Positions 23,199 to 33,198 of a DNA stretch of 64,000 nucleotides are shown in pieces. Source of the stretch: Verrucomicrobiaceae bacterium. GTDB lineage: Bacteria; Verrucomicrobiota; Verrucomicrobiia; Verrucomicrobiales; Akkermansiaceae. Under the pieces are notes generated by a model, which ran no database searches, was not told where the DNA came from, and worked only from the letters and a program-made list of their open reading frames with translations. The DNA is taken from NCBI GenBank assembly GCA_027485995.1, contig JAIXPW010000017.1:1-64000 (forward strand), read 5' to 3'. Positions within the stretch are counted from its first letter, which is position 1. Every line of letters begins with the position of its first letter. Position numbers and translations under genes: made by a program.

Positions 23199-24197
23199 CG
23201 ACTTCACTTTCTCCCAATCTTCGGGAGTCAGGCAGCAGGGATCGGCGGCAACCCAATGGCCGGGCTCGAGCTCGGCGAGGCCGAGGTCCATGCCGATGGT
23301 TTCCTCGTAGCGGGCATGGCCGACGCGATGGCCGAAGGCACTGCCGGCGGGTGGATTGATCGGCGAAGGCACATCGCCTTCGAGGAGGATGCGCTTTTTC
23401 CGAAGGCGGGGATCGGGCTCGGGAATGGCTGAAAGCAGGGCGCGGGTGTAGGCGTGACGCGGGTTCTGATAAATCGTGTCGGCATCGGCGAGTTCGACAA
23501 TTTTCCCGAGATACATCACGGCGACGCGATCGGAGATATGCTTTACCACCGCGAGATCATGAGCGATGAAGAGATAGGACAGCCCCATTTCCTGCTGGAG
23601 TTCGAGCAGGAGGTTCAGCACCTGGGACTGCACCGAGACATCGAGGGCGCTGACTGGTTCGTCGCAGATGATCAACTTCGGTTCGAGGGCGATCGCGCGG
23701 GCGATGCCGATGCGCTGGCGCTGTCCGCCGGAGAACTCGAAGGGATAGCGCTCGGCGGCGGACTTCGGAAGGCCGACTCGTTCGAGCAGTTCATCGACGC
23801 GTTGACGTCGCCAGGCGCTGTTTCCTCGGGAGTGGATCACCAGCGGCTCCTCGATGATCTGTCGGACGCTGAGGCGCGAGTTGAGGGACTCCACCGGGTC
23901 CTGGAAGATCATCTGAAGTTCGCTGCGCAGCGGGCGCATGGCATGACGACCGAGCGTGGTGATGTCCCGGCCATTGAAAACGATGGAGCCCGAGGTGGGG
24001 TTGGAAAGGCGGACGATGGCCTTGCCGAGGGTGGATTTCCCGCAGCCGGATTCGCCGACGAGGCCGACGGTTTCGCCGGGGGCGATGTCGAGTGATACGC
24101 CATCGACCGCCCGTACGGCCCCGATGCTCTTGAGCAACAGGCCACCGCGCACCGGGAAGTGCATCTTGAGGTCACGAACGGAGAGCAGCGGTTCCAT
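23181..24197 (-). CDS. Peptide ABC transporter ATP-binding protein (DppF/OppF type)
   Basis: A 338-residue ATPase of peptide/nickel importers. Walker [10 protein letters not shown], signature SGGQRQRIGIARA, Walker B LIICDEPVSALDVSVQ, switch His in FIAHDL. The C-terminal part has the peptide-importer extension (PINPPAGSAFGHR, then an atypical Cys pair DPCCL). ATG 24197 overlaps the stop of the preceding ATPase (TGATG). It is the last gene of a five-gene operon with DppD-type ATPase, binding protein and two permeases. Confidence 0.9.
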   Translation of the reverse strand: MEPLLSVRDLKMHFPVRGGLLLKSIGAVRAVDGVSLDIAPGETVGLVGESGCGKSTLGKAIVRLSNPTSGSIVFNGRDITTLGRHAMRPLRSELQMIFQDPVESLNSRLSVRQIIEEPLVIHSRGNSAWRRQRVDELLERVGLPKSAAERYPFEFSGGQRQRIGIARAIALEPKLIICDEPVSALDVSVQSQVLNLLLELQQEMGLSYLFIAHDLAVVKHISDRVAVMYLGKIVELADADTIYQNPRHAYTRALLSAIPEPDPRLRKKRILLEGDVPSPINPPAGSAFGHRVGHARYEETIGMDLGLAELEPGHWVAADPCCLTPEDWEKVKSESTKS

Positions 24198-25186
24198 CAG
24201 GCGGGTTCTTCGAAGCAGTTGGGGCAGGTTTCCACCCAGTGTCCGGGATGGATTTCCTCGAACATCGGTCGCTCGCGCAGCACCGGACCCTCGCGGCCCA
24301 TGCGTTGGCAGAAGCGGCATCCGGGGACCAGATCGGCGAGCCCGGCGACCATGCCGGGGATCGTGGGAAGAACGGATTTGCGGGGCGTGTCGAGCTTCGG
24401 CATCGAGTCCAGCAGGCCCCGCGTGTAGGCGTGCAGGGGACGCTCGAAAAGCTCGGCGACCGGTGCCCGTTCAACGACGCGACCGGCATACATCACGACC
24501 ACCTCATCGCAGGTTTCCGCAATCACTCCGAGGTCGTGGGTGATGAGGATGACCGACATGCCCATCTCTTTCTGAAGCTGCTTCATCAGATCAAGGATCT
24601 GCGCCTGCACCGTCACATCGAGGGCGGTGGTCGGCTCATCGGCGATCACCAGATCGGGCTTGCAGGCGAGGGCCATGGCGATGACGACGCGCTGGCGCAT
24701 GCCGCCGGAAAGCTGGTGGGGGTAGTCGCCGATGCGCTGCTCGGGAGCCGGAATGCGGACCAGGCGGAGCATTTCAATCGAGGCCTCCCAGGCTTCCTTG
24801 CGGCTCATCTTGGTGTGCAGCAGGAAGCACTCGGAAAGCTGCTTGCCGATGCGCTGCACGGGATTGAGGGCGGTCATCGGCTCCTGGAAGATCACGCCGA
24901 TTTCGCCGCCACGGACCTTGCGCATTTCGACATCCGTGGCCTTCTGCAGGTCGCGCCCTTTGAACATCACCTGGCCTTGCAGGACCTTGCCCATCGGCTG
25001 GGGCAGCAGGCGGATGATCGACATCGCGGTCACGCTTTTCCCGCAGCCGGACTCGCCGACGATGCCGAGCGTGCGGCCGCGTTTCACCTGGAAGGAAACC
25101 TGATCGACAGCCCGCAGCAGGCCGGCATCGGTGTCGAAGGCGGTGATGAGATCCCGGACTTCCAGCAATGGTTCTTCGTCGCTCAT
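24197..25186 (-). CDS. Peptide ABC transporter ATP-binding protein (DppD/OppD type)
   Basis: A 329-residue ATPase pairing with the DppF-type subunit. Walker [10 protein letters not shown], signature [15 protein letters not shown], Walker [23 protein letters not shown] switch. The C-terminal extension holds cysteines (PGCRFC, ETCPNC) typical of OppD-like subunits, some of which bind an Fe-S cluster. It starts within the stop of the solute-binding gene (ATGA). Confidence 0.9.
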   Translation of the reverse strand: MSDEEPLLEVRDLITAFDTDAGLLRAVDQVSFQVKRGRTLGIVGESGCGKSVTAMSIIRLLPQPMGKVLQGQVMFKGRDLQKATDVEMRKVRGGEIGVIFQEPMTALNPVQRIGKQLSECFLLHTKMSRKEAWEASIEMLRLVRIPAPEQRIGDYPHQLSGGMRQRVVIAMALACKPDLVIADEPTTALDVTVQAQILDLMKQLQKEMGMSVILITHDLGVIAETCDEVVVMYAGRVVERAPVAELFERPLHAYTRGLLDSMPKLDTPRKSVLPTIPGMVAGLADLVPGCRFCQRMGREGPVLRERPMFEEIHPGHWVETCPNCFEEPA

Positions 25187-27267
25187 TTCGTCTCCTCCGT
25201 GCCCTTCAGGCGATACTTGTCATAGACGTGGCTTTGTTCCGGGAAGGCCTTGCCGGTGCGCTTGGCCTCCAGCGTTTCCTTCTTCTTGTCCTCGTCGATC
25301 CAATGAAGGTTGAGGGTTTCCGGAAGTTCGGAAATCCGGCAGTTGAAATCGTCCGGCCAGCAGACCCAGCGCCAGTAGCCCTGGCGGTAGAAGCTTCTCT
25401 GAAAGCCCGGAACCCAGAGGGCCTCGTCGTGGACGATCCTCTCGACCTTGTAGCTGAGGTCGCGGATCGTGTCCTCGCTGCGGGCGTTGCGCACGCCTTC
25501 CACCAGGGCATCCATCACCGGATCGCCATAACTGGAGATGTTGTTGGTCATCGGCCGCGGCTGGCGGGTGCCCGGAAGGAAAGCGTCCTTGGAATGGAAG
25601 TGCTCGTAGTAGTTCGGATAAGGCGGCGTGATGCCCCAGCCGGTGAACGCGATCTCGTGGTTCTTGTTCATCACCTTCTTGAACGACGCGGTGCCATCCT
25701 GGCTGTCCAACTGGAACTCCAGCCCGGCCTTTCGCGCCTCCTCCTTGAGGCGCTGCATCATGGCGTCGAGGGCCTCGGAACGGGTGTAGTTGATCGCCAC
25801 CGAAAGCTTCTTGCCAGCATCGTTGACCAGAATCCCATCCGGGCCGACCTTGTTGAATCCTGCCTTGGCGAAAAACTCCCGGGCCTTCGCCACCGAGAAT
25901 TCCCGGGCGCGGATCGCCGGCTCGGAGAAGACTCCATAGCCTGAACTGAAGACATTGAGGCGTTCGGCATCGCCCCGAAGATCGAAGTCGATCACCTTCT
26001 GCCAGTTCGTCGCATGACAAATGCCGATGCGGATGTCGCGGTTCGAGAGCAGCGGATTGGCGAGGTTGAAGTACAGGCCACGGGGCACCCGGGGGTATTC
26101 GTTGTAGAACTGGGCCTTCTCGATGTGGCCTTTGAAGACCTCGGGAATCTCAGTCTTCTCATACCAGTATTTCGGAAGACCGAGTGGATACAGGTCGAGT
26201 TCACCGAGACGGAACATCTCGAAGGCCTTTTCCATGTCACGGATCAGCAGATAGTGGACACGGTCGGGGTTGAAGCAGTTGCGGTAGTAGAGGCGGTCCT
26301 TCGCCCACCAGTTCTTCACGCGGCTGAGGGTGATCGACTGGCCCTTGACGATGTCCTCGGGCAGGATCTGGTAGGCACCCGTGGTGGGGCGGGTCCGCCA
26401 GTTGTAGCGTTGTTCGAAGTCGGGCCCGAACTCCTTGAAGAAATCGACCTGATAGGGCAGTGTGTTCGCGAAAAACTCCGGACGAGGCTTGGGATCTGCG
26501 AGGCGGATGCAGAGGTAGTCATCCCCATAACTGGCGATCCCCCAGAACTGCTCGCCGCAGTAGGTGCGGTAGAAGGTTTCCGTTAGATAGGGCGAGAGGC
26601 CGATGTAGAAGAAATTGATGAAGTCGTGGGCGGTGACTTTCTTGCCATCCGACCAACGGGCCTCCTTGTCGATGTGGTAATAGACCTCCTGGCCATCGGC
26701 CCCGATCGCCCAGCGGTCGGCCAGGGCGGGGATGGATTTGTCGGTATTGGGATGCCTGCCGACGAGGCCCATCTCGATGTTGTCCCAATGCTCGGAACGG
26801 AAGTCATTGTTTCCCTCCTTGCCGAGCGAGCGGATGGTTGGGGGAAAGGAAAGTCCGGCGAAAAAGGTCCTCAACGTGCCGCCCTTCTTGGCTTGCGGTG
26901 AACCGAGGTCCGGATCGTCGAGATTGGTCTCCCACTTGAGAGTTGCGGGAAGGTCCTCCTCGGTGAGGAATTCGAAGTAGTTCGGCCGCTCGGCCCGGTG
27001 CTTCAGGGCGGCCAGTTGCCGTTCCTTTTCCTCGCGGCTCACGGGCTCGCCATCAGCAGGAGGCGCGGATGAAGGATCGGCCAGCTCCTTTTCGAGCTTC
27101 GCGGTGTCCTGGGCAAGCTGCTCGATCACCTGCCTGTTGTGGCGCTCGAAGAAGGCCTGCTTTTCCTTGGTGTTGTCGTAGGGAGCCTCGACAACCACCT
27201 TGCGGCATCCGCCCAGAAGGGCGAGCGCCGCGACACACAAGGTCGATAGGTTGTGGAGTCGTGACAT
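25183..27267 (-). CDS. Peptide-binding lipoprotein of ABC transporter (SBP family 5, YejA-like)
   Basis: A 694-residue envelope lipoprotein: signal with lipobox LLGGC, then a charged, helical linker (about 30-100, rich in Lys/Glu) not seen in ordinary family members. The family-5 fold follows, with the typical RWAIGADGQEVYYHIDKEARWSDGKKVTAHDFINFF block and GITPPYPNYYEHFHSKDAF near the C-terminus. It delivers oligopeptides to the neighbouring permeases. It is longer than E. coli YejA (about 600), owing to the linker. Confidence 0.88.
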   Translation of the reverse strand: MSRLHNLSTLCVAALALLGGCRKVVVEAPYDNTKEKQAFFERHNRQVIEQLAQDTAKLEKELADPSSAPPADGEPVSREEKERQLAALKHRAERPNYFEFLTEEDLPATLKWETNLDDPDLGSPQAKKGGTLRTFFAGLSFPPTIRSLGKEGNNDFRSEHWDNIEMGLVGRHPNTDKSIPALADRWAIGADGQEVYYHIDKEARWSDGKKVTAHDFINFFYIGLSPYLTETFYRTYCGEQFWGIASYGDDYLCIRLADPKPRPEFFANTLPYQVDFFKEFGPDFEQRYNWRTRPTTGAYQILPEDIVKGQSITLSRVKNWWAKDRLYYRNCFNPDRVHYLLIRDMEKAFEMFRLGELDLYPLGLPKYWYEKTEIPEVFKGHIEKAQFYNEYPRVPRGLYFNLANPLLSNRDIRIGICHATNWQKVIDFDLRGDAERLNVFSSGYGVFSEPAIRAREFSVAKAREFFAKAGFNKVGPDGILVNDAGKKLSVAINYTRSEALDAMMQRLKEEARKAGLEFQLDSQDGTASFKKVMNKNHEIAFTGWGITPPYPNYYEHFHSKDAFLPGTRQPRPMTNNISSYGDPVMDALVEGVRNARSEDTIRDLSYKVERIVHDEALWVPGFQRSFYRQGYWRWVCWPDDFNCRISELPETLNLHWIDEDKKKETLEAKRTGKAFPEQSHVYDKYRLKGTEETK

Positions 27268-27270
27268 GGA

Positions 27271-28827
27271 TCAGCGGTAGTAGGTGAATTTTTTCGGGTC
27301 GAAGGCCTCGCGGATCGCCTCGCCGACAAAGGTGACGAGGAGCAGGGTCAGCACCATCATGCCGAAGACCGAGCTGACGATCCAGATGGCTTCGAGGTTC
27401 GCCGTGCCATCGCCCAGCAGTCTGCCCCAGCTCGGATACTGGGCGGGCAGCCCGAAGCCGAGGAAATCGAGGGCGGTCAGGGAAGTGGCGATGCCAACCA
27501 CACTGAACGGCACCAGGGTGACAATTGTCGAAATGCTGTTGGGCAGGATGTGGCGGAACAGGATGCGACCGGTCCCCGCACCGAGCACCCGGGCGGCGGC
27601 CACATACTCGCGGGCCTTTTCACGGTAGGTCTGTGAACGAAGGTAAACCGCCACGTCGATCCAGGAGAACACGCAGACGACCACGAGGATGATCTGCATG
27701 GTGATCTTTTCCTGGCCGATGTTCGACGAAATGATCATCACCAGGTAAAGGAAAGGCACATTGCTCAGCACCTCGACGAAGCGCTGCCCGATCAGGTCGA
27801 ATTTCCCTCCGAAGTAGCCCATGGAACATCCGAGCGTGATACCCATGAGATAGATAAGGAAAATGTAGAGCACCGCAGCCTTGAGGATGATCTGGAAGCC
27901 GCCGTAAAGCTGCGCGGCGACGTCCCAGCCGCGTGAGTCGGTGCCAAGGAAATGACGGCTCGCGGCGGAGGGCGGCGCGGGGGGATAAAGCAGCTCGGTC
28001 CAGACGGGAGTCTCCAAGGCTGGCGCATCGGCAGGGGACTCGGGACTGAGGGCGCGGCGGCTCAGCCGGTTGCCCTCGAGCCACTGCTCCACGACCGCGG
28101 TCTCGCCTTTTCCATCATAAATCTCGACGCGGCCGCTGCGCTTGCCCTTCCGGAAGGTCGCCTTCTGGAGTTTCACCGTCGGATCATTCGGATCTAGCAC
28201 GTAGGCGATGCCGCTGAAGGGCTCGCGGCCCTTGTGGTCGTTGACGAGGCCCTCGTTCACGGGAAGCACCCGATACTGGAGGTTGTCGGTGTCGAAGGTG
28301 GGATCGAAGGGAACGAGGGGCATCCACACCCGGTTGGCTCCGCCTTCCTTGGCGAACTTTTTCTGAAGCTGTCGGTAGTCGGGATTCGACTGGCTGGCCC
28401 CGCCGAAGGTGGAGGCGTCGATCCGCTGTTGGACGAAGGCGGGAAAGAACCATTTCCCGTCGTATCTCACGGCCAGCGCCTGTTTCCCGACGAGTGCATG
28501 ATCAAGCATGGCAAACAGCACCATGACGATCAGGATCAGGAACGAGCGGTATCCGCGGGTGATCGCCCGGAAGCGCCCGAGCTTTCGCAGGGTCAGCGGA
28601 TTCCAGCGGAAATCCCCGCCGAAGTTCATCATCAACAGGCCAACCAAGGCCAAGGAGCCGGTGAAGACATGACCGATCAATCGTGACTGGTCGGGCGCGC
28701 CATCAGCCGCCGACGAGAACGAATAGAACCAGCGGAGCGAGGGCAGGGCGAGCCCGCATTCGTAGCTGGCCGCCGCGAGCAGGGCGACGAGGATGAGAAA
28801 CAGGCCGATCTTTCTGGGGAAGGTCAT
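27271..28827 (-). CDS. Peptide ABC transporter permease (YejE/DppC type) with inserted domain
   Basis: A 518-residue permease. After the first helices (residues about 5-25, 52-70, 93-112) comes an extracytoplasmic insert of roughly 180 residues, including a short MORN-like stretch (FRKGKRSGRVEIYDGKGE, EQWLEGNRLSRR). The permease core resumes with HFLGTDSRGWDVAAQLYGG and the ATPase-contact EAA loop EYVAAARVLGAGTGRILFRHILPNS. It is much longer than YejE of E. coli (about 340). It lies 7 bp after the partner permease. Confidence 0.87.
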   Translation of the reverse strand: MTFPRKIGLFLILVALLAAASYECGLALPSLRWFYSFSSAADGAPDQSRLIGHVFTGSLALVGLLMMNFGGDFRWNPLTLRKLGRFRAITRGYRSFLILIVMVLFAMLDHALVGKQALAVRYDGKWFFPAFVQQRIDASTFGGASQSNPDYRQLQKKFAKEGGANRVWMPLVPFDPTFDTDNLQYRVLPVNEGLVNDHKGREPFSGIAYVLDPNDPTVKLQKATFRKGKRSGRVEIYDGKGETAVVEQWLEGNRLSRRALSPESPADAPALETPVWTELLYPPAPPSAASRHFLGTDSRGWDVAAQLYGGFQIILKAAVLYIFLIYLMGITLGCSMGYFGGKFDLIGQRFVEVLSNVPFLYLVMIISSNIGQEKITMQIILVVVCVFSWIDVAVYLRSQTYREKAREYVAAARVLGAGTGRILFRHILPNSISTIVTLVPFSVVGIATSLTALDFLGFGLPAQYPSWGRLLGDGTANLEAIWIVSSVFGMMVLTLLLVTFVGEAIREAFDPKKFTYYR

Positions 28828-28834
28828 GCGGCGT

Positions 28835-30148
28835 TCAGTTGTAGGTCACCCGTGGGTCCACCAGGGCCACGCAGAGATCGGAGATCACATTGCCTAACAG
28901 CATCAGTACCGCACTCAAGGTCACGAGGCCCATCACCAGATACTGGTCGCGCTCCAACAGGGAGTTGAACTGCAGAAGGCCGAAGCCGTTGATGTCGAAA
29001 ACCTTTTCGATCAGGATGCTGCCGCTCACAAGCATCGTGATGTTCGATCCGAAGGTCGTGGCCACCGGGATGATCGAGTTGCGGAACGCATGCCGGAAGA
29101 CCGCCTGGCGGAAACCCACGCCCTTCGCCACGGCGGTGCGCACGTAGTCGGCGGCGAGGTTGTCCATCAGGTTGTTCTTCATGATCTGTGTGAGGAAGGC
29201 GAAGGCTCCCACCATGTAACAGATCAGGGGCATGACTGCGTGGTTGGCGAGGTCCTTGACCTTTCCCCAGAAATCGAGATTCGGAAACTCCTCGCCGGTG
29301 AAGCCACCCAGCGGGAACCATCCACGGGCCCCGAGAAAGACCACGAGCAGGGAGCCAAGCGCGTACCCTGGAATCGCGTAGCCGAAGAACACGATCACCG
29401 AAGATGCATTGTCGATCCAGGTGCGGTGCTTGATCGCCTTCAGGATGCCGAGGGGCAGGCAGATGCCATAGACCAGGATCATCGTGATGAGGCCGTAGAA
29501 GATCGAGACCGGCATGCGGTCGAGGATCATGTTCCAGACCGGTTCCTGATAGTTCTTCGACATGCCGAGGGAACCTTCGAACAGACCATCATATACGGGC
29601 TTGTAGAGAACGGCCCGCGGAGTCGGAGCCTCCTTGAGCGGCACTTCCTTGACCCTTGCCTTCCAACGCTCGGCCTGTTCTTCGGGAGTCTGCAGTCGGA
29701 CCTTCCAGCCCTCGAAATTCACCCCCTCCGGCGGCGTGACCGTGAAGCCCGATTCATTCAAAGTGACCTTCACGACCTGCTCGGTTCCCGGCATGGCGAT
29801 CTCCACCTCCTTGGCGCCCTTCGGAAAAGCCACCCCGACCTTGGTCATGCCGCTTGCCATGTCGCGGGGCAGGATCCCCAGCCATTCCGCATACATCCGC
29901 ATCATTGGCTTGTCGCGGTCATACTGCTCCTCCAACTCCAGCAGATCCGCCGGCTTGAGCGAGGAGCCCGCCTGTTCACGGGATCGGGTCGAGCTGCCAT
30001 TCTTCTCGCCTGCGCCGCCCATTTTCTTCTGAAGGTCCTCCTCCATCGGCCCACCCGGCACGTTCCACATGATGGAAAACACCAGCAACGTCACTCCAAG
30101 CAGGGTGAGCGGAATCAGCAGCAGGCGGCGGAGGAAATAACTCTTCAC
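28835..30148 (-). CDS. Peptide ABC transporter permease (YejB/DppB type)
   Basis: A 437-residue permease. Helix 1 (LLLIPLTLLGVTLLVFSIMWNVPGGP) carries the DppB-family signature. A large extracytoplasmic region (about 35-215) rich in charged residues follows, then five helices with the EAA loop DYVRTAVAKGVGFRQAVFRHAFRNS. It is the first gene of the operon and is divergent, by 135 bp, from the second peptide-binding protein gene. Confidence 0.88.
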   Translation of the reverse strand: MKSYFLRRLLLIPLTLLGVTLLVFSIMWNVPGGPMEEDLQKKMGGAGEKNGSSTRSREQAGSSLKPADLLELEEQYDRDKPMMRMYAEWLGILPRDMASGMTKVGVAFPKGAKEVEIAMPGTEQVVKVTLNESGFTVTPPEGVNFEGWKVRLQTPEEQAERWKARVKEVPLKEAPTPRAVLYKPVYDGLFEGSLGMSKNYQEPVWNMILDRMPVSIFYGLITMILVYGICLPLGILKAIKHRTWIDNASSVIVFFGYAIPGYALGSLLVVFLGARGWFPLGGFTGEEFPNLDFWGKVKDLANHAVMPLICYMVGAFAFLTQIMKNNLMDNLAADYVRTAVAKGVGFRQAVFRHAFRNSIIPVATTFGSNITMLVSGSILIEKVFDINGFGLLQFNSLLERDQYLVMGLVTLSAVLMLLGNVISDLCVALVDPRVTYN

Positions 30149-30283
30149 GTAAGGACTTCAGGGTTCTAGCCACCCACCTGCGTCATGCAAGCACTGAACC
30201 CGGCACAGGAAACGCTGCATGGGCCCTGAATTTGAGAAAAATCCTCTTCAAACGCCGCCGCTCTCCTCCACACTCCGCCCGTC

Positions 30284-32233
30284 ATGCTTCGTTCGTCCGC
30301 TTCGCTTGTTCTCTCCTGCCTCCTTCTCGCGTCCTGCCAGAAGGAGACCGAGGTCGAACGGGCCAACCGCGAAAAGATCCTCCTCATCGGCAACGGCAAC
30401 GACCCCAAGGCGCTCGATCCGCACCTCGTGACCGGGGTTCCCGAAAGCAAAGTCATCGGTGCGATCTTCGAAGGACTCGTTGGCGATGATCCGGAGTCGG
30501 ACACCGCCTACCCGCCCGGCGCGGCGACCTCCTGGACCCACAACCCCGACTATACCTCGTGGACCTTCCATCTGCGACCCGATGCCCGTTGGTCGGACAA
30601 CCTCGCCCCGGTCGTCGCCCAGGACTTCGTCTTCGCCTACCACCGCCTGCTGCACCCCGACCTCGCCGGGCCCTATGCGGAAATGCTCTACTTCCTGAAG
30701 AACGCGGAGGACTACAACAAGAACCACCGCTCGATCATCCTCGCCCGAGCCGGGTTGATCCCCGGCGTTTCCGAGGCGCAGGCAAAGACCTTCAACCTCG
30801 AAGGACTTCCCGACAAGACGATCAAGGATGACCTCGGCAAGTCCCCGAAATGGCCGGAACTCAGCGAACCAAACCGTCGCCGCCTGGCCGTCAACAAGGG
30901 CCTTGATGCCCTCGATCGTCCCGCGTTGAACTGGATCCTCGAATCCCCTGATTCCCGCTTCGACTGGCCGGCCGACAGCCTTCCTGAGCAAAGGATCGCG
31001 CTTCTAACAGCCCTGGCCGCCAAGGCCGCCGATCCCACCGCCACGCCCGCAGTCGAGGCCGAGGATTTGTTTGAACTCGCCAAGGTCGGAGCCACCTCGC
31101 CCGATGACTACACCCTTCAGGTCGATCTTCGCGAACCCGTGCCTTATCTTCCCGGCATCACCCGCCACTACACCTGGTTCCCGGTGCCGCGCCATGTCGT
31201 CCTTCAGTGGGGAAAGATTTCGGATCGTTTCACGCCCTGGAGCGAGGCCAGGCACATCGTCGGCAACGGCCCGTTCAAGATGAAATCTTGGAAGCTGAAC
31301 GACTCGGTGGAGGTCGTCAAAAATCCGATCTATTGGGATGCCGCCAACGTGAAGCTCAACGGCCTCAAGTTCTACCCGATCGAGAACTACTACTCCGAAA
31401 CCCGCGCCTTCCTCGCCGGCCAGCTCCACACCACCTATCAGGTCCCGCCCGACCTCGTGGACCGCATCAAGAAGGAGTATCCCCAGTATCTGCGTCAGGA
31501 GCCCTATGTCTCCACCAGCTTCGTCCGCTTCAATGTCACCCGGCCCGGGCTCGACAATGTCAAGATCCGCCAGGCCCTTTCGCTGGCGATCAATCGCAAG
31601 GACATCTGCGACACCATCCTCGAAGGCTACACACCCGCCGGAACCATCACTCCCGCGATGGGTGACTACAAACCGGCACAGATCGCCGTTTACGACCTCG
31701 AAAAGGCGAAGGCCATGCTTGCCGAAGCAGGCTACCCGGACGGAAGGGGCCCGGATGGCAACGGTCTGAAATTCTCCCTGCTCATTCGGGGCGGTGGCAG
31801 CCAGGCCGTGTCCGAGGCCATGCAGTCGATGTGGAAAAAAATCGGCGTCACGGTGGACATCCGCAGGATGGACTTCGGCTCCTACATCAGCGCCCAACAG
31901 AATCTCGACTTCGATATCGCGATCGCCGGATGGACGGGCGACTACCTCGATCCCACCACCTTCCTGCTGATGTGGACGGAAGGAAACGGCAACAACAACA
32001 CCGGCTGGCACAGCGCGAAATTCGAAGGCCTGCTTCACGAAGCAGCCATCCAGACCGATCCCTCCCAGCGCCTCGCCATGTTCGCCCAGGCGGAGCAGTT
32101 GCTGATGGAGGAGGCTCCGATCGCCCCCTTCGCCTTCCAGGCCCGCAACTACCTCCATCGCCCCGAGGTCAAGGGCTGGCACCCGCTGTTGCTCGACAAC
32201 CACCCCTACTCCGCCGTCCGCATCGACCCCTGA
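30284..32233 (+). CDS. Oligopeptide-binding lipoprotein (OppA-like, SBP family 5)
   Basis: A 649-residue lipoprotein with lipobox LLASC (Cys18). The fold contains the family-5 signature near residue 65-110 (AAT-WTHNPDYTSWTFHLRPDARWSDN) and a typical GNGPFKMKSWKLND block. Residues about 150-270 form an inserted, Pro/Asp-rich segment. It ends 6 bp before the next permease gene and heads a three-gene operon with two permeases but no ATPase. Confidence 0.88.
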   Translation: MLRSSASLVLSCLLLASCQKETEVERANREKILLIGNGNDPKALDPHLVTGVPESKVIGAIFEGLVGDDPESDTAYPPGAATSWTHNPDYTSWTFHLRPDARWSDNLAPVVAQDFVFAYHRLLHPDLAGPYAEMLYFLKNAEDYNKNHRSIILARAGLIPGVSEAQAKTFNLEGLPDKTIKDDLGKSPKWPELSEPNRRRLAVNKGLDALDRPALNWILESPDSRFDWPADSLPEQRIALLTALAAKAADPTATPAVEAEDLFELAKVGATSPDDYTLQVDLREPVPYLPGITRHYTWFPVPRHVVLQWGKISDRFTPWSEARHIVGNGPFKMKSWKLNDSVEVVKNPIYWDAANVKLNGLKFYPIENYYSETRAFLAGQLHTTYQVPPDLVDRIKKEYPQYLRQEPYVSTSFVRFNVTRPGLDNVKIRQALSLAINRKDICDTILEGYTPAGTITPAMGDYKPAQIAVYDLEKAKAMLAEAGYPDGRGPDGNGLKFSLLIRGGGSQAVSEAMQSMWKKIGVTVDIRRMDFGSYISAQQNLDFDIAIAGWTGDYLDPTTFLLMWTEGNGNNNTGWHSAKFEGLLHEAAIQTDPSQRLAMFAQAEQLLMEEAPIAPFAFQARNYLHRPEVKGWHPLLLDNHPYSAVRIDP

Positions 32234-32239
32234 CCGCCC

Positions 32240-33169
32240 ATGATCAAAAATCTCCTCAGTCGATTCCTTCAGGGCCTGGTGGTCATGTTCGTGCTCTTCA
32301 CGATCACCTTCTTCCTCGTCAAGGCCATGCCCGGCGGGCCGTTCCAATCCGAGAAGGCCATACCCGCACATATCAAGGCGAAGATCGAAGCCTACTACGG
32401 CCTCGATAAACCCATGGGTGTGCAATATCTCAAACTGCTAGCAAACTATCTCAAGGGAGATCCCGGACTGTCGCTTCGACTGGAAGGCCGTCCCGTGACC
32501 CAGATCATCGGCGAGGCCTTTCCGGTCTCGTTCCAGCTCGGCGTGGTCGCCATGTCGATCGCCCTTCTGGTCGGCATCCCCAGCGGATGCATCGCGGCGG
32601 CCAAGAAAAACGGCCTGCTCGATGTCGGTTCCATGGGCTTCGCCATGGTCGGCGTCTGTCTGCCCTCCTTTGTCATCGGCCCCGTCCTGGCGGAAACCTT
32701 CGGCCGGAGCCTGAAGTGGTTTCCCGCCATGGGCTGGAATGCCTCCTCCCCGCAGACCTGGATCCTCCCTGCCATCACACTCGGTCTCGGCACCGCCGCT
32801 TACGTTTCGCGTCTGACCCGTGCCGGGATGATCGAAACGCTCTCACAGGACTTCGTCCGCACAGCGAAAGCCAAGGGAGTTCCCGGCTGGAAAATCCTGA
32901 TCCGGCATTGTCTCCGTGGTGGCCTGATCCCCGCAGTGGCCTACATCGGACCCGCCTTTGCAGGTATCGTTTCTGGTTCAGTGGTGATCGAATCGATCTT
33001 CCAGATTCCCGGGATGGGCCGGCACTTCATCAAGGCCATCGAAACACGTGACTCCTCGGTCCTCATCGCCTCCGTCCTCCTCTATGGAGCGCTTGTGATC
33101 CTCGCCAACCTCTTTTCGGACATTGCCGGCGTCTGGCTCAATCCCCGCCTCCGCAGCGGTAAAAACTGA
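32240..33169 (+). CDS. Oligopeptide ABC transporter permease (OppB type)
   Basis: A 309-residue permease of normal length with six helices, the N-terminal LFTITFFLVKAMPGGPF signature and the EAA loop DFVRTAKAKGVPGWKILIRHCLRGG. Unlike the divergent operon's YejB-type permease it has no large extracytoplasmic insert, so the two importers are not recent duplicates. Confidence 0.9.
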   Translation: MIKNLLSRFLQGLVVMFVLFTITFFLVKAMPGGPFQSEKAIPAHIKAKIEAYYGLDKPMGVQYLKLLANYLKGDPGLSLRLEGRPVTQIIGEAFPVSFQLGVVAMSIALLVGIPSGCIAAAKKNGLLDVGSMGFAMVGVCLPSFVIGPVLAETFGRSLKWFPAMGWNASSPQTWILPAITLGLGTAAYVSRLTRAGMIETLSQDFVRTAKAKGVPGWKILIRHCLRGGLIPAVAYIGPAFAGIVSGSVVIESIFQIPGMGRHFIKAIETRDSSVLIASVLLYGALVILANLFSDIAGVWLNPRLRSGKN

Positions 33170-33198
33170 CCGGGCAACCCACCTTTCCCCATTTCCCC

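Noticed and set aside
31004..32425. 473-codon minus-strand frame opposite the OppA-like gene
   Set aside because: It lacks any signal, domain or start context, whereas the plus-strand lipoprotein is unambiguous.
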